From: an uncultured Ruminococcus sp.
GTDB taxonomy: Bacteria > Bacillota > Clostridia > Oscillospirales > Acutalibacteraceae
Reading direction: 5' to 3'
Assembly (NCBI GenBank): GCA_958403905.1
Contig: CATXZD010000016.1
Location: 1 to 57,499 of the forward strand
Length of the DNA stretch: 57,499 nt
Positions 24,643 through 33,795 of this stretch are shown here, in pieces; positions within the stretch are counted from its first letter, which is position 1, and each line of letters starts with the position of its first letter. The notes beneath the pieces are model-generated. The model was not told where the DNA came from. It saw only the letters and a list, made by a program, of their open reading frames with translations, and did no database searches. The position numbers and the translations under genes were made by a program.

Positions 24643-26295
24643 TTATGTTTCGTTTCTTAATGTTGTTCGCTTGATTTTTCCGCTGATAGTTTTCGGGAAC
24701 TCGTCAACGATTTCAAGGTGCTGAATCCACTTGTACGAAGCCATACGCTTGTTGCAGAAGGTCTTGATTTCGTTTTCTGTGTGCTTGTCGTGAGCAGTGC
24801 CGTCAACAAGCCTTACAATAGCCTTGATAGCCTGACCTCTGTCTTTGTCGGGAACGCCGATTACCGCACATTCAAGCACGTTAGGGTACTGCATAATCAC
24901 GTTTTCAACCTCAAACGGTCCTACACGGAATCCTCTTGTCTTGATAAGGTCGTCGGCTCTGCCGACATACCAGTAAAAACCGTCCTCGTCCTTGTAGGCT
25001 GTGTCGCCCGTGTGGTAAACTCCTCCTCTCCAGACCTTTTCATAGAGCTTTTCGTCGCCGTAGTACGACATAAAAATTCCGTACTGCTTTCTGTCTTTCG
25101 GCGGATAAACAACAACCTCACCCGTTTCGTTTGCGCCTAGCTCATTGCCGTTGTCGTCAATGATGTGAACGTCATAAAGCGGAGTGGGCTTGCCCATTGA
25201 ACCCGGCTTTGCTACCGTGCCCTTGAGGTTTGCAAGCATAAGCACGCTTTCGGTCTGTCCGAAGCCCTCCATTAGGTGAAGTCCCGTCTGCTCAAAAACC
25301 TTTTTGAATACCTCGCTGTTGAGCGCCTCGCCTGCTGTGGTGAGATGTTCAAGCGCCGACAGGTTGTACTTGTCCATACCGCGCTTAATAAAATATCTGT
25401 AAACGGTGGGCGGTGCGCAGAAAGAGGTTATCTTATATTTTTCAATAATACGCAAAAGCTTGCCGGGCGAAAATTTGTCGAAGTCATATACCATAACTGC
25501 GCATCCGCAAAGCCACTGACCGTAGATTTTTCCCCACGACGCCTTGCCCCATCCTGTTTCGGCAACAGTGAGGTGCAGTCCCTTTTCCTTTACGCACTGC
25601 CAGTATTTTGCGGTGATAATATGACCGAGGGTGTAGGTGTGGTTGTGCTCAACCGCTTTTGGATAGCCTGTTGTGCCTGAGGTAAAATAAATGAGCATTG
25701 GCTCTTCGGCTTTGGTGTCGACTCTTTCGAGTGTATCATCGGCATTTTCAACCTCGGTAGTAAAGTCAATTGTGCCGAAAAGCTTTTTTCTGCATACAAA
25801 AACTTTTTCAAGGGTGTTCGGCTGAGAAGCAACAGCCATTAAATCGTCGGCAGTTGTGTCATCGGGAGTGCAGACAGCCGCAGTAATGTTTGCAGTGTTT
25901 ACTCTGTAGGAAATATCACTTTGAGTAAGAAGGTGCGTTGCAGGAATTATAATTGCGCCGAGCTTGTGCAGGGCAGGCGCTACGTACCAGTACTCATAGT
26001 TCCGCTTTAAGATAACAAGCACCTTGTCGCCCTTTTTGATTCCGTTGTTTCTGAAAACATTAGCCGCTTTGTTGCTCAGTCTGCTGATTTCGGCAAATGT
26101 AAAGGTTTTTTCTTCCTTTTCGGGATTTGTCCAGACAACGGCTGTATCGTCGGGTGCAAGCTCGGCCATTTTGTCAACTACGTCGTAGCCGAAGTTATAG
26201 TTTTCGGGAATGTCAAGCTCAAAGCTGAGCAGATTTCCGTTTTCGTCAAGTGTTTCTTTACAGAAATTTTTGTATAACTGCATATTAATTGCCAT
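24643..26295 (-). CDS. AMP-forming acyl-CoA synthetase (medium-chain acyl-CoA/acetyl-CoA synthetase-like)
   Basis: ANL superfamily adenylate-forming enzyme activating a carboxylic acid to its acyl-CoA. Motifs: YFTSGTTGYPKAV (A3), LTTAGEALNSE and EGFGQTES (A5), YHTGDTAYKDEDGFYWYVGR (A7/A8), KTRGFRVGPFEVE, and the catalytic lysine region PKTISGKIKR near the C-terminus. About 550 residues, closest in pattern to ACSM-type synthetases; the substrate cannot be read from sequence. The ATG at 26293-26295 is preferred, with AGAAAGG just upstream; both lie inside an inverted repeat. The last codons and stop fall inside a dispersed repeat module. Confidence 0.9.
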   Translation of the reverse strand: MAINMQLYKNFCKETLDENGNLLSFELDIPENYNFGYDVVDKMAELAPDDTAVVWTNPEKEEKTFTFAEISRLSNKAANVFRNNGIKKGDKVLVILKRNYEYWYVAPALHKLGAIIIPATHLLTQSDISYRVNTANITAAVCTPDDTTADDLMAVASQPNTLEKVFVCRKKLFGTIDFTTEVENADDTLERVDTKAEEPMLIYFTSGTTGYPKAVEHNHTYTLGHIITAKYWQCVKEKGLHLTVAETGWGKASWGKIYGQWLCGCAVMVYDFDKFSPGKLLRIIEKYKITSFCAPPTVYRYFIKRGMDKYNLSALEHLTTAGEALNSEVFKKVFEQTGLHLMEGFGQTESVLMLANLKGTVAKPGSMGKPTPLYDVHIIDDNGNELGANETGEVVVYPPKDRKQYGIFMSYYGDEKLYEKVWRGGVYHTGDTAYKDEDGFYWYVGRADDLIKTRGFRVGPFEVENVIMQYPNVLECAVIGVPDKDRGQAIKAIVRLVDGTAHDKHTENEIKTFCNKRMASYKWIQHLEIVDEFPKTISGKIKRTTLRNET

Positions 26296-26369
26296 AGCCT
26301 TTCTGCCCACAAATAGTAATTAAAATTTCCTACAACCTTACTATGGGCAGATAAGGCGTAAATGGCAAT
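26288..26369 (-). promoter_or_regulatory. Inverted repeat masking the ribosome-binding site and start of the acyl-CoA synthetase
   Basis: Arms of 29 nt at 26341-26369 and 26288-26316 are near-complements (ATTGCCAT, GCCTT, TCTGCCCA and TAG shared in order, with small bulges), separated by a 24-nt loop. In the mRNA the 3' arm contains both AGAAAGG and the AUG, so a folded hairpin would hide them. The same arrangement could be a decayed insertion. Confidence 0.6.
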
Positions 26370-26736
26370 TTGGCCATCGCTCGTTGCCGCTTGCGGAAAA
26401 CTGAGCGAGCAATATAATTTTTATAGTGTGAATTTTCACACTAAAACTTCCTTTTCAGTTGGTTTGCTGACGCATATAAAAGAATACATAATACATATAT
26501 AATATCAGTTTTACTACGAATATTATTCTATATAAAAATCTGCTGAACTTCAATATGTAAAATTATGCTAATTTAAAATATATTGCGCTTATTAATTCAC
26601 CAACAGAATACTGTTATTCAATAATGGAAAAAATAGGAACTGCTAATTCATTTTCTGCATAATATACGGCAGATTTGCTGTAAAAATGGAATCGCAGTCA
26701 ATTTGCTTAAATTAAAGGTTCGCTCTGGTATAAAGA
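26370..26736. other. AT-rich intergenic region without a recognisable gene
   Basis: Between the acyl-CoA synthetase leader and the amylase terminator. It holds a GC-rich stretch with small hairpins (CCGCTTGCGG, and GCTCG/CGAGC around it, about 26375-26412) and AGTGTGAATTTTCACACT (26427-26444), which probably belong to the synthetase leader. The rest is AT-rich with no credible ORF on either strand. Confidence 0.5.
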
Positions 26737-26770
26737 AAACCGCCCCCGATTCGGGAGCGGTTTTTTGTTT
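26737..26770. terminator. Intrinsic terminator after the amylase gene
   Basis: AAAACCGCCCCCGA / TTCGGGAGCGGTTTT forms a long GC-rich stem. It has TTTTTT on the plus strand and TTTTCTTT on the minus strand, 20 bp beyond the amylase stop codon. Confidence 0.8.
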
Positions 26771-26790
26771 GTTGTAAAAGATGTTAAGTT

Positions 26791-29700
26791 TTAGAAACTG
26801 CTGATCATACCTGCAATATATTTCTGAATCAGCGTTGCATCCTTAACGTTTACCGTGCCGTTTTTATCAACATCGGCAGCCTTCACTTGACGTGAGTTAA
26901 AGCTTTCAGTGCCTACAACATTTTTGAGAATGAGTGTTACGTCGTCAATTTTAACATTACCGTCGCCGTTTACGTCACCCAAAAGAATGCTGCTTTCAAG
27001 AGTTGTTGATGTGCTTATTGAAGCGTTTTCAAAACCTTTGATGTTTGAAATGTTCTGCATTCGGCTGTAATCAACAATTGAAGCGAGGTGGAGAACATCG
27101 GAAGAATCCGTGTATCCAAGACTTAAAACGTTGAGGTCAAGGTTAATTTCAGCATCGCCTGTTCCGATTATGTTGAACGTTACAGTAACAAAATCTGAGT
27201 TGTTGTCAAACGGAACAAGATTTAATGTGGAGAAGTTACCCTTGATGTAGTTGTCCGTATTTTTAAATACGAGGTTTTTGCCTGCCGAAGGTGTGATAGT
27301 TTGCACACCATTTGACATATTATCGGAGGCTTTGAATTCAAGCTTTGTATTGTCATAGGAAAGCGTCCACTGTGTGTCAACAACGTCCATATTAGAAGTC
27401 AGCTTGTAGAAAACTGTAATTGTACCCTCGTCCTTGTTAAAGGTTTTTGTTGCGGTCGGGAAAATATTTGAAGATGCAGTAACCTTAAGCTCGTCTGTAG
27501 TGGGAGGAGTGGTTACGGGAGCCGTTGTAACAGGTGTAGTTGTAACAGGTGTAGTTGTAACAGGTGTAGTTGTAACAGGAGCGGTTGTTGCAGGAACAGT
27601 AGTTACAGGAGCAGTAGTTACAGGTGCTGTTGTAGCGGGAACTGTGGGTGAAGTGGGAATTTCGCCGCCTTCAATATTGCCGTTTGACATATTGTATGAA
27701 TAAGTATCGGCGGAGAGTCCGTTTCTTGAAACACTTACTTTAATTGTTGAAGATGAAGTAACCGAAGCGCCTGTTACAGTAAACTCACCTGTTACGTCAT
27801 CTGATTTAACCTTGTAGTCCCTGCCGCTTACATTAACGGTTACGTCTGCGTCTGCAACAGCGATACCCATGAGTGTGGTTTTACCCGAAACTGCGTAAGT
27901 AAGCCTTGGCTGTGCAAGCTTAAGAGCGCTCTTTGCATTCTGGAGCTTTGCAGTCATATCTGCGATTGCAGCCTCGTCAGCAGCGTCGCCCTGAGCAATC
28001 AGTGCGTCGGCAGAAACCATAAGCAAGCTTACTGCGCTCCATGTTGAAGAGGTGTAATCGGAGGAAGTCATAATTTTAACTTCTCTTGCTTCCTTTTTGA
28101 GCAGAGCCATTCCGCTTAGGGGTGCTTCAATTTTTTCAAGCTTGTACGAGGTACAGCCCTCATTGGTAACGGTGATTAAAACTTCGCCCGTAATGCCTGT
28201 GATGTCGCCTGTTTTAGTCGAGTCGTTTCCGAGATTGAGAATAGCGTTTACTGAAGAAGTGTTGGGAATTGTAATAATATAGTTGCCGTCCGCATCTTTT
28301 TCGGAAAGCTTCTTGCCCGGCCAAGCGCCTGCGTGCTCTGTTTTGTTATCGTCCCAAATATAGATGTAAGGAACAGTGGAGCTGTTGTAGGGTTTAACAT
28401 GAATTACAACCGAATCCTCGGTAGGTTCATCGTGACCGCCGCCTGTTGTAACAACCTTTGAAGCGTAAGAGGAGTTTGTAACCTCAAGAACAGTAGCGCC
28501 TTTGAGATTTGTAAGGTCACCGCTCTGTGTGCCGCTGCCGTTGTTGAGAACTACGTTGTAGGTTTCTGTGGTGTCAAGCTCAAGAACATAGTTTCCGTCG
28601 GAATCTTTCTGTGTGAGCTGTTTGCCCGGCCAAGCGCCGTTGAGTGCTGTGCTTGCGCCTGTCCACACATAAGCGTACGGAGCTGAGCCGTCCCATGTTT
28701 TAACTGTGATTTTTGACTTTTCGGCAGGCTGAGTTGTGCCTGTAGGCTCTGTCGGAATCTGACCCTGCGCAACCTTTAAGAATGAAAATTCTGATTTTGC
28801 ACTGCCTCTTTCGTTTTCGCCCTCAAGAGTAACCTTGATTGTGTCGCCGTCATAAGCAGTGTTGCCGATTGTGAAGCTGTCGCCGTTTTTAACGATGAAC
28901 TTGTTTCCGCCGTCAATTGAGCATTTTGCACTTGTACATTCTTCAAGAGAAACTGTAACAGTCTGTGTGCCTGAGAATTTAGGTTCGCCCTTTACGGACA
29001 TAAGCGGTCTGCCGTCAGGTTCCTGAATTAGGATTGTGCCGTTTGCGCCGCTGTTGAATGTAACCTTGCCGTTTGTAACGTTTGCAGATGACTGGTCATA
29101 AGCGTTTACAAGGTACTGACCGTCTGCCCAGAGTGCAGAAACGTCAATTGTAACGTTTGTATTTGCGCTTGCGTAGATACAGCCTGCTGCCTTGTCTGTA
29201 ACGCCGTTCTTGCTGTATGTTCTGCCAAAAGCGTAGCCCGAGCTTGATGTAAGGTCTTTGTTGTCGCCTGCACCTATAGAAACATGGTTGTTTCTGAATG
29301 TGCCGACCTTCTGCCAGTGAGCAAGTACTGAAGAATCGGCAGAATCCCAGTTCATATCACTGCGCAGTGAGTGACCTGCACCGCCGTTGCCGTCAAATGC
29401 CATTCCCGAAACAAGCGGACGGTTTGTTTCATCACCGTAGAAAATCTGGATGCCGCCGGGAAGAAGCAGGAATGCAGAGCCTACGGAATTAAGATTTCCT
29501 CTTGTGAGTGTTGAGTCGTGCGATGAAAGATAGGAAAGCTGGTTAAACTTGTCGTTTGAGTTGATAGATGTTGCATAACCGTTGTAAACGCTCTTGATTC
29601 TGTCGCTTGAAAGCAAGCCGCCGCCCTGAGTTTCAAAGTTAATCATTGAATCAAAGCCGCCTTGTGTGTAGTAGCCGTCATAGCCGTAGCCGATGTTGTG

Positions 29701-30840
29701 GTCCCAGCATTCGCCTGTCATCCAGAAGTCCTCGTCCCAGTCTGCGCCGGGCTTTGAGGAGTTTTTCTGACGCCATTCTTTAAGAGCGCTGACGCAGGCG
29801 TCCTTAAGCTTTTTCCATGAGGCAAATTCAACGTGCTTTGCAGTATCGCAGCGGAAGCCGTCAACACCGTATTCTTTTACCCATTCAGAAAGCCATGTTG
29901 TAAGATAGCCGGTAACTGTATTTGAGTTGCCGTACTTGGAAACTTTTGCGTTATATGTGCCCTCCTGAGTCCACTTAGTTTTTAAGATGGGCGGAATAGA
30001 AACGGATTTTGTCTGTTCGGTTCTGAAGTCGGGCAGACCTTCAAGCGACCTTGTAATGTCGTCGCCGCCGCCCTCGGTGTAGCCGGGCAGACCGCTTCTT
30101 ATCCAGTCGTTGCCCCACCATCTGCCCCAATCGGAAGCAGAGGACTTGAAGTCAATGTGGCTGTTTACGTCGCCAACGCCGTCAAGCTTATATTTATATT
30201 CCGAAGCACCGCTGAGCAACGTACCGAAATTGAACTCTTCCATATCCTTAACGGTGTTATAGCCTGTGTGGTTCATAACAATGTCCATAATCACTCTTAG
30301 TCCGTGCTCATGAGCAGTGTCAACCATTGTTTTGAATTCTTCACGTGTGCCGAAGTTAGCGTCGGTTTCGGTGTAGTCAAGAACATAGTAGCCGTGATAC
30401 GAGTAGTGAGCAAAACCCTTGCCCGAATCACAGTAGCCGTGAATCTGCTCGTACGGTGCGGAAATCCACAGTGCGTTTACGCCGAGGTCGTCAAAATATC
30501 CCTCGTTGATAGCCTGTGTGATACCTGCAAAGTCGCCGCCGTGGAATGTTCCCGGATTGGTGTCCCAGCCCGGAAGCGGGTTGCCGTTTGCATCGGTAGC
30601 TCTGCCGTATGAGTGGTCGTTTGATGTGTTGCCGTTTTTAAAACGGTCGGTGAGAAGGAAGTATACTGACGCGTTATCCCATGTAAAATTGTCACCTGAA
30701 TTCGAAGACGAAGCAGAAACTATGCTTGTTTCTCCGATGTCCGCTGCACCGGCGGTGGCAAATGAGAAAGAAATGCAGGACAGTATCATGCAAAGCACTA
30801 AAGCTGTGCTTACGCACTTAAATAATCCTTTTCTTTTCAT
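26791..30840 (-). CDS. Secreted modular alpha-amylase (GH13) with CBM26, cohesin-like and dockerin modules
   Basis: 1349 residues. Signal peptide 1-33. GH13 catalytic domain about 52-605, with VIMDIVMNH, the nucleophile Asp332 in GFRCDTAKH, acid/base Glu377 in MTGECWD and HD at 441-442 (SSHDS). Two starch-binding CBM26-like modules lie at about 711-790 and 811-895, each with the AWPGK signature. A helical FIVAR-like stretch (908-978), an Ig-like stretch (980-1052) and a Thr/Pro/Val linker (1060-1116) follow. A beta-rich cohesin-like module is at about 1118-1283 (QWTLSYDNTKLEF). A type I dockerin occupies 1287-1346, with calcium repeats DVNGDGNVKIDD and DVDKNGTVNVKD. The enzyme can therefore dock to a scaffold and perhaps receive another dockerin, as reported for the R. 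bromii amylosome protein Amy4/Sca1. The ribosome-binding site is AAAGGAG. Confidence 0.92.
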   Translation of the reverse strand: MKRKGLFKCVSTALVLCMILSCISFSFATAGAADIGETSIVSASSSNSGDNFTWDNASVYFLLTDRFKNGNTSNDHSYGRATDANGNPLPGWDTNPGTFHGGDFAGITQAINEGYFDDLGVNALWISAPYEQIHGYCDSGKGFAHYSYHGYYVLDYTETDANFGTREEFKTMVDTAHEHGLRVIMDIVMNHTGYNTVKDMEEFNFGTLLSGASEYKYKLDGVGDVNSHIDFKSSASDWGRWWGNDWIRSGLPGYTEGGGDDITRSLEGLPDFRTEQTKSVSIPPILKTKWTQEGTYNAKVSKYGNSNTVTGYLTTWLSEWVKEYGVDGFRCDTAKHVEFASWKKLKDACVSALKEWRQKNSSKPGADWDEDFWMTGECWDHNIGYGYDGYYTQGGFDSMINFETQGGGLLSSDRIKSVYNGYATSINSNDKFNQLSYLSSHDSTLTRGNLNSVGSAFLLLPGGIQIFYGDETNRPLVSGMAFDGNGGAGHSLRSDMNWDSADSSVLAHWQKVGTFRNNHVSIGAGDNKDLTSSSGYAFGRTYSKNGVTDKAAGCIYASANTNVTIDVSALWADGQYLVNAYDQSSANVTNGKVTFNSGANGTILIQEPDGRPLMSVKGEPKFSGTQTVTVSLEECTSAKCSIDGGNKFIVKNGDSFTIGNTAYDGDTIKVTLEGENERGSAKSEFSFLKVAQGQIPTEPTGTTQPAEKSKITVKTWDGSAPYAYVWTGASTALNGAWPGKQLTQKDSDGNYVLELDTTETYNVVLNNGSGTQSGDLTNLKGATVLEVTNSSYASKVVTTGGGHDEPTEDSVVIHVKPYNSSTVPYIYIWDDNKTEHAGAWPGKKLSEKDADGNYIITIPNTSSVNAILNLGNDSTKTGDITGITGEVLITVTNEGCTSYKLEKIEAPLSGMALLKKEAREVKIMTSSDYTSSTWSAVSLLMVSADALIAQGDAADEAAIADMTAKLQNAKSALKLAQPRLTYAVSGKTTLMGIAVADADVTVNVSGRDYKVKSDDVTGEFTVTGASVTSSSTIKVSVSRNGLSADTYSYNMSNGNIEGGEIPTSPTVPATTAPVTTAPVTTVPATTAPVTTTPVTTTPVTTTPVTTAPVTTPPTTDELKVTASSNIFPTATKTFNKDEGTITVFYKLTSNMDVVDTQWTLSYDNTKLEFKASDNMSNGVQTITPSAGKNLVFKNTDNYIKGNFSTLNLVPFDNNSDFVTVTFNIIGTGDAEINLDLNVLSLGYTDSSDVLHLASIVDYSRMQNISNIKGFENASISTSTTLESSILLGDVNGDGNVKIDDVTLILKNVVGTESFNSRQVKAADVDKNGTVNVKDATLIQKYIAGMISSF
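27508..27645 (-). repeat. 15-bp tandem repeats encoding the Thr/Pro/Val linker of the amylase
   Basis: Repeats of the type GTTGTAACAGGTGTA (minus strand: five-residue unit VTTxP), some identical over neighbouring copies (27526-27585) and more diverged at the edges. The linker separates the enzyme part from the cohesin-dockerin part. Copy number may vary between strains. Confidence 0.85.
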
Positions 30841-31063
30841 GTGTTTGATCTCCTTTCAAAACTCCTAAATATATGGGATTAGAAAATTTTCCCATACAAT
30901 GAAATTTTAACATACTTTATATATAAAATCTATAAATAAAAATCGAAAACAGTAAAAACGTCATTGTGTACAATGCAAAAGATCATAATTTATGCAATTT
31001 AACTTTTCGTGTGTTTTTTGAACTGATACCTATTTGTAATAAAAATTAACTATATGATACAAA

Positions 31064-31101
31064 TATTTTGCTTTTAGCTATATTTCATATATTTTGCTTT
31101 T
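31064..31101. promoter_or_regulatory. Direct repeats in the amylase/ABC-transporter intergenic region
   Basis: TATTTTGCTTTT occurs at 31064-31075 and again at 31090-31101, 26 bp apart, between the divergent amylase and transporter genes. Two direct half-sites are a common layout for AraC- or WYL-type regulators. The role is inferred from position only. Confidence 0.35.
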
Positions 31102-31247
31102 TTATTTCGACAAAATGCTCAAAAATAAAGCGATTCAGTTGTCTGCAAAATTCAGCATTGTTTTACGCAAAACGGCATCATCTCTTGTAAAATAACGAAA
31201 TTTTTACAAAGATTAAAAAATATTTATAAAAAATATATAAAACGCTA

Positions 31248-31276
31248 TTGATAAATTCAAAAAATAATGTTATGAT
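31248..31276 (+). promoter_or_regulatory. Promoter of the sugar ABC transporter
   Basis: TTGATA at 31248-31253, 17-bp spacer, TATGAT at 31271-31276. It is followed by a leader of about 110 nt before the solute-binding protein gene. The rest of 30841-31247 is AT-rich upstream sequence shared with the amylase gene. Confidence 0.6.
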
Positions 31277-31392
31277 AACTCTTAGAAAGAATGCCGCAGT
31301 AACGAAACTGAAAAGATTTGCTTTGAGCAATATTTCAGTATTTACGGCAGTATATTTCTTAATACTTATATTTTTTAAAGGAGATTCCAAAA

Positions 31393-32787
31393 ATGAAAAA
31401 GTCAAGAAAAGTCCTTGCCCTTACAATGGCAGGCTGCATGATGGCTACAGCTTTTGCAGGATGCGGCGGCTCAGGTTCGTCTGCTTCCGATCCAAAGACA
31501 GACTCAAGCAGCAAGACAGACACATCAGGTGTAAAGTCGATTTACTTCTTAAACTTCAAACCTGAAATTGCTGACAAGTACGAGGCTATTGCCAAGAAGT
31601 ACAAAGAAGAAAAAGGCATTGAGGTTAAAGTTAAGACAGCCGCTTCGGGTGAGTACGAAAAAACTCTTACATCAGAAATTGCAAAGTCAGATCCGCCTAC
31701 AATCTTCCAGATTAACGGACCTGTCGGATATCAGAACTGGGCTGACTACTGCGCAGACCTTAAGGACACAGAGCTTTACAACCTGCTTTCCGACAAAACT
31801 CTTGCAGTAACAAAGGATGACGGCGTTTACGGCGTTCCTTATGCAGTTGAGGGATACGGCATTATCTATAATGACGAGGTTATGCAGAAGTACTTCAAGA
31901 CTGACGGAGCAAAGGCTAAGTCTACAGACGAAATCAAGAGCTTTGATACACTTAAGCTCGTTGTTGAAGATATGACAGCAAAGAAGGACGAGCTGGGCAT
32001 TGACGGTGTATTCGGCTCAACATCACTTAAAGCCGGTGACGACTGGAGATGGCAGACTCACCTTATGAACGTTCCGCTTTATTATGAATTCAACACAGGC
32101 AGCGGAAGCCCGATTACAAATTGCCTGAACGCTAAGGATCTTGAATTCAAATATTCGGACAATTACAAGAACCTCTTCGACCTTTACACAGACAACTCCT
32201 GCACAGACAAGAAGCTTCTCGGAAGCAAGACTGTTGACGAATCAATGGCTGAATTTGCTACAGGCAAGTGTGCTATGATTCAGAATGGTAACTGGGCTTG
32301 GGGTCAAGTTAACGGTGTTGACGGCAATGTTGTTAAAGAAGAAAACATAAAGTTCTTACCTCTTTACATGGGCGTTGAAGGCGAAGACAAACAGGGTCTT
32401 TGCGTTGGTACTGAAAACTACTTTGCAATCAACAGCGAAGTTGACGAAGCTACACAGCAGGCATCTATTGATTTCCTTGAGTGGCTCTTCACAAGCGATT
32501 ACGGCAAGAAAGCTGTAACAAATGACCTTGGATTTATCGCTCCGTTCACATCATTCGGCGATGATGAAAAGCCTTCTGATCCTCTTGCTAAGGAAGTTCT
32601 TTCCTGGATGGAAAAAGACGGTATGGAGTCTGTAGTTTGGACATTTGCCGGTATGCCTTCAGAAAACTGGAAGAACGAATTCGGTGCATCTCTCCTTGAG
32701 TATGTTCAGGGACAGAAAGACTGGTCAAAGGTTGTTGACGATGCAAAGACTTCATGGACAACAGAGCGTGAGGCAACAGCTGAATAA
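31393..32787 (+). CDS. Sugar ABC transporter substrate-binding lipoprotein
   Basis: 464 residues. The signal peptide ends in a lipobox (AFAGC, mature Cys about residue 18), then a Ser-rich spacer, then a type I periplasmic-binding fold of the family 1 / maltodextrin group (PPTIFQINGPVGYQNW, GVPYAVEGYGIIYND, FATGKCAMIQNGNWAWGQ, NYFAINSEVDEATQQA). It captures oligosaccharides at the cell surface; maltodextrin is the likely ligand given the divergent amylase, but this is inference. The ribosome-binding site is AAAGGAG. It is the first gene of a three-gene unit and has an intercistronic terminator before the permeases. Confidence 0.9.
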   Translation: MKKSRKVLALTMAGCMMATAFAGCGGSGSSASDPKTDSSSKTDTSGVKSIYFLNFKPEIADKYEAIAKKYKEEKGIEVKVKTAASGEYEKTLTSEIAKSDPPTIFQINGPVGYQNWADYCADLKDTELYNLLSDKTLAVTKDDGVYGVPYAVEGYGIIYNDEVMQKYFKTDGAKAKSTDEIKSFDTLKLVVEDMTAKKDELGIDGVFGSTSLKAGDDWRWQTHLMNVPLYYEFNTGSGSPITNCLNAKDLEFKYSDNYKNLFDLYTDNSCTDKKLLGSKTVDESMAEFATGKCAMIQNGNWAWGQVNGVDGNVVKEENIKFLPLYMGVEGEDKQGLCVGTENYFAINSEVDEATQQASIDFLEWLFTSDYGKKAVTNDLGFIAPFTSFGDDEKPSDPLAKEVLSWMEKDGMESVVWTFAGMPSENWKNEFGASLLEYVQGQKDWSKVVDDAKTSWTTEREATAE

Positions 32788-32831
32788 GCAAAGCTTATGC
32801 TTGCTGCATCAATCAAATAATTAACTGCAAA

Positions 32832-32863
32832 CCTCCTGCTCCCTCGGGGGCAGGAGGCTTTTT
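32832..32863 (+). terminator. Intercistronic terminator after the binding-protein gene
   Basis: CCTCCTGC (32832-32839) pairs with GCAGGAGG (32850-32857), followed by CTTTTT. Partial termination here would keep the binding protein in excess of the permeases, a known pattern for sugar ABC operons. Confidence 0.8.
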
Positions 32864-32952
32864 AAATGAAGCGCTGATTAAATCATTATTTGTCGAAAGT
32901 ATCAGTCTTGATTTTTTCGGCGGTTTCGTAAAAAGGACAAATGGAGGAAAAT

Positions 32953-33795
32953 ATGCAAAAGGCAATAAAAAAATGGTTTCCTGTGCTTGCGCTTCCGACC
33001 GTTGTCGCATTTCTCATTTCGTTTCTGATTCCGTTTATAATGGGAATCTATCTCTCTTTCTGCAAATTCAAGACAGTAAAAAATGCAAAATGGGTAGGCT
33101 TTGACAACTATCTCAAGGCTTTTGCAAACGAGGACTTTATAAATGCGCTGTGGTTTACGGTTAAATTTACGATTGTGTCCGTTATTACAATCAATATTCT
33201 CGCCTTTCTGTTTGCAATGCTGCTTACAAAGGCGCTCAGAGGCACAAACGTATTCAGAACTATCTTCTTTATGCCGAATCTTATCGGCGGTATCGTGCTG
33301 GGTTACATCTGGCTTATGATTATCAACGGCGTTCTTCATTATTTTAACGCCACAATTACAACCGACGCTTCTTACGGCTTCTGGGGACTGGTCATACTGA
33401 TGAACTGGCAGCTGATAGGATATATGATGATTATTTACATTTCGGGCATTCAAAACATCTCGCCCGACCTTATGGAGGCAGCGCAAATTGACGGTGCAAA
33501 TTCGGTTCAAAGGTTGTTCCGCATTACAATTCCGCAGGTTATGCCTTCAATTACAATTTGTTTGTTCTTAACGCTTACAAATTCGTTTAAGCTGTTTGAC
33601 CAAAACTATGCTCTTACAGCAGGCGCACCCGGAAAGTCAACGCAGATGCTCGCGCTTGACATCTACAACACCTTCTACGGCCGTGTAGGCTGGCAGGGCG
33701 TCGGACAGGCTAAGGCTGTAATATTCTTCCTCATAGTTGCGGCAATTGCGCTTACGCAGCTCTTCTTAACAAGAAGAAAGGAGGTTGAAAACTAA
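32953..33795 (+). CDS. Sugar ABC transporter permease (MalF-type)
   Basis: Six-helix permease of about 280 residues with the EAA loop EAAQIDGANSVQRLFRITIP that contacts the ATPase. The ATG at 32953 has GGAGG 5-6 bases upstream and is preferred over the ATG at 32941. It overlaps the next permease by one base in TAATG. No ATP-binding subunit is encoded nearby, so a shared MsmX/MalK-like ATPase elsewhere must energise it. Confidence 0.92.
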   Translation: MQKAIKKWFPVLALPTVVAFLISFLIPFIMGIYLSFCKFKTVKNAKWVGFDNYLKAFANEDFINALWFTVKFTIVSVITINILAFLFAMLLTKALRGTNVFRTIFFMPNLIGGIVLGYIWLMIINGVLHYFNATITTDASYGFWGLVILMNWQLIGYMMIIYISGIQNISPDLMEAAQIDGANSVQRLFRITIPQVMPSITICLFLTLTNSFKLFDQNYALTAGAPGKSTQMLALDIYNTFYGRVGWQGVGQAKAVIFFLIVAAIALTQLFLTRRKEVEN

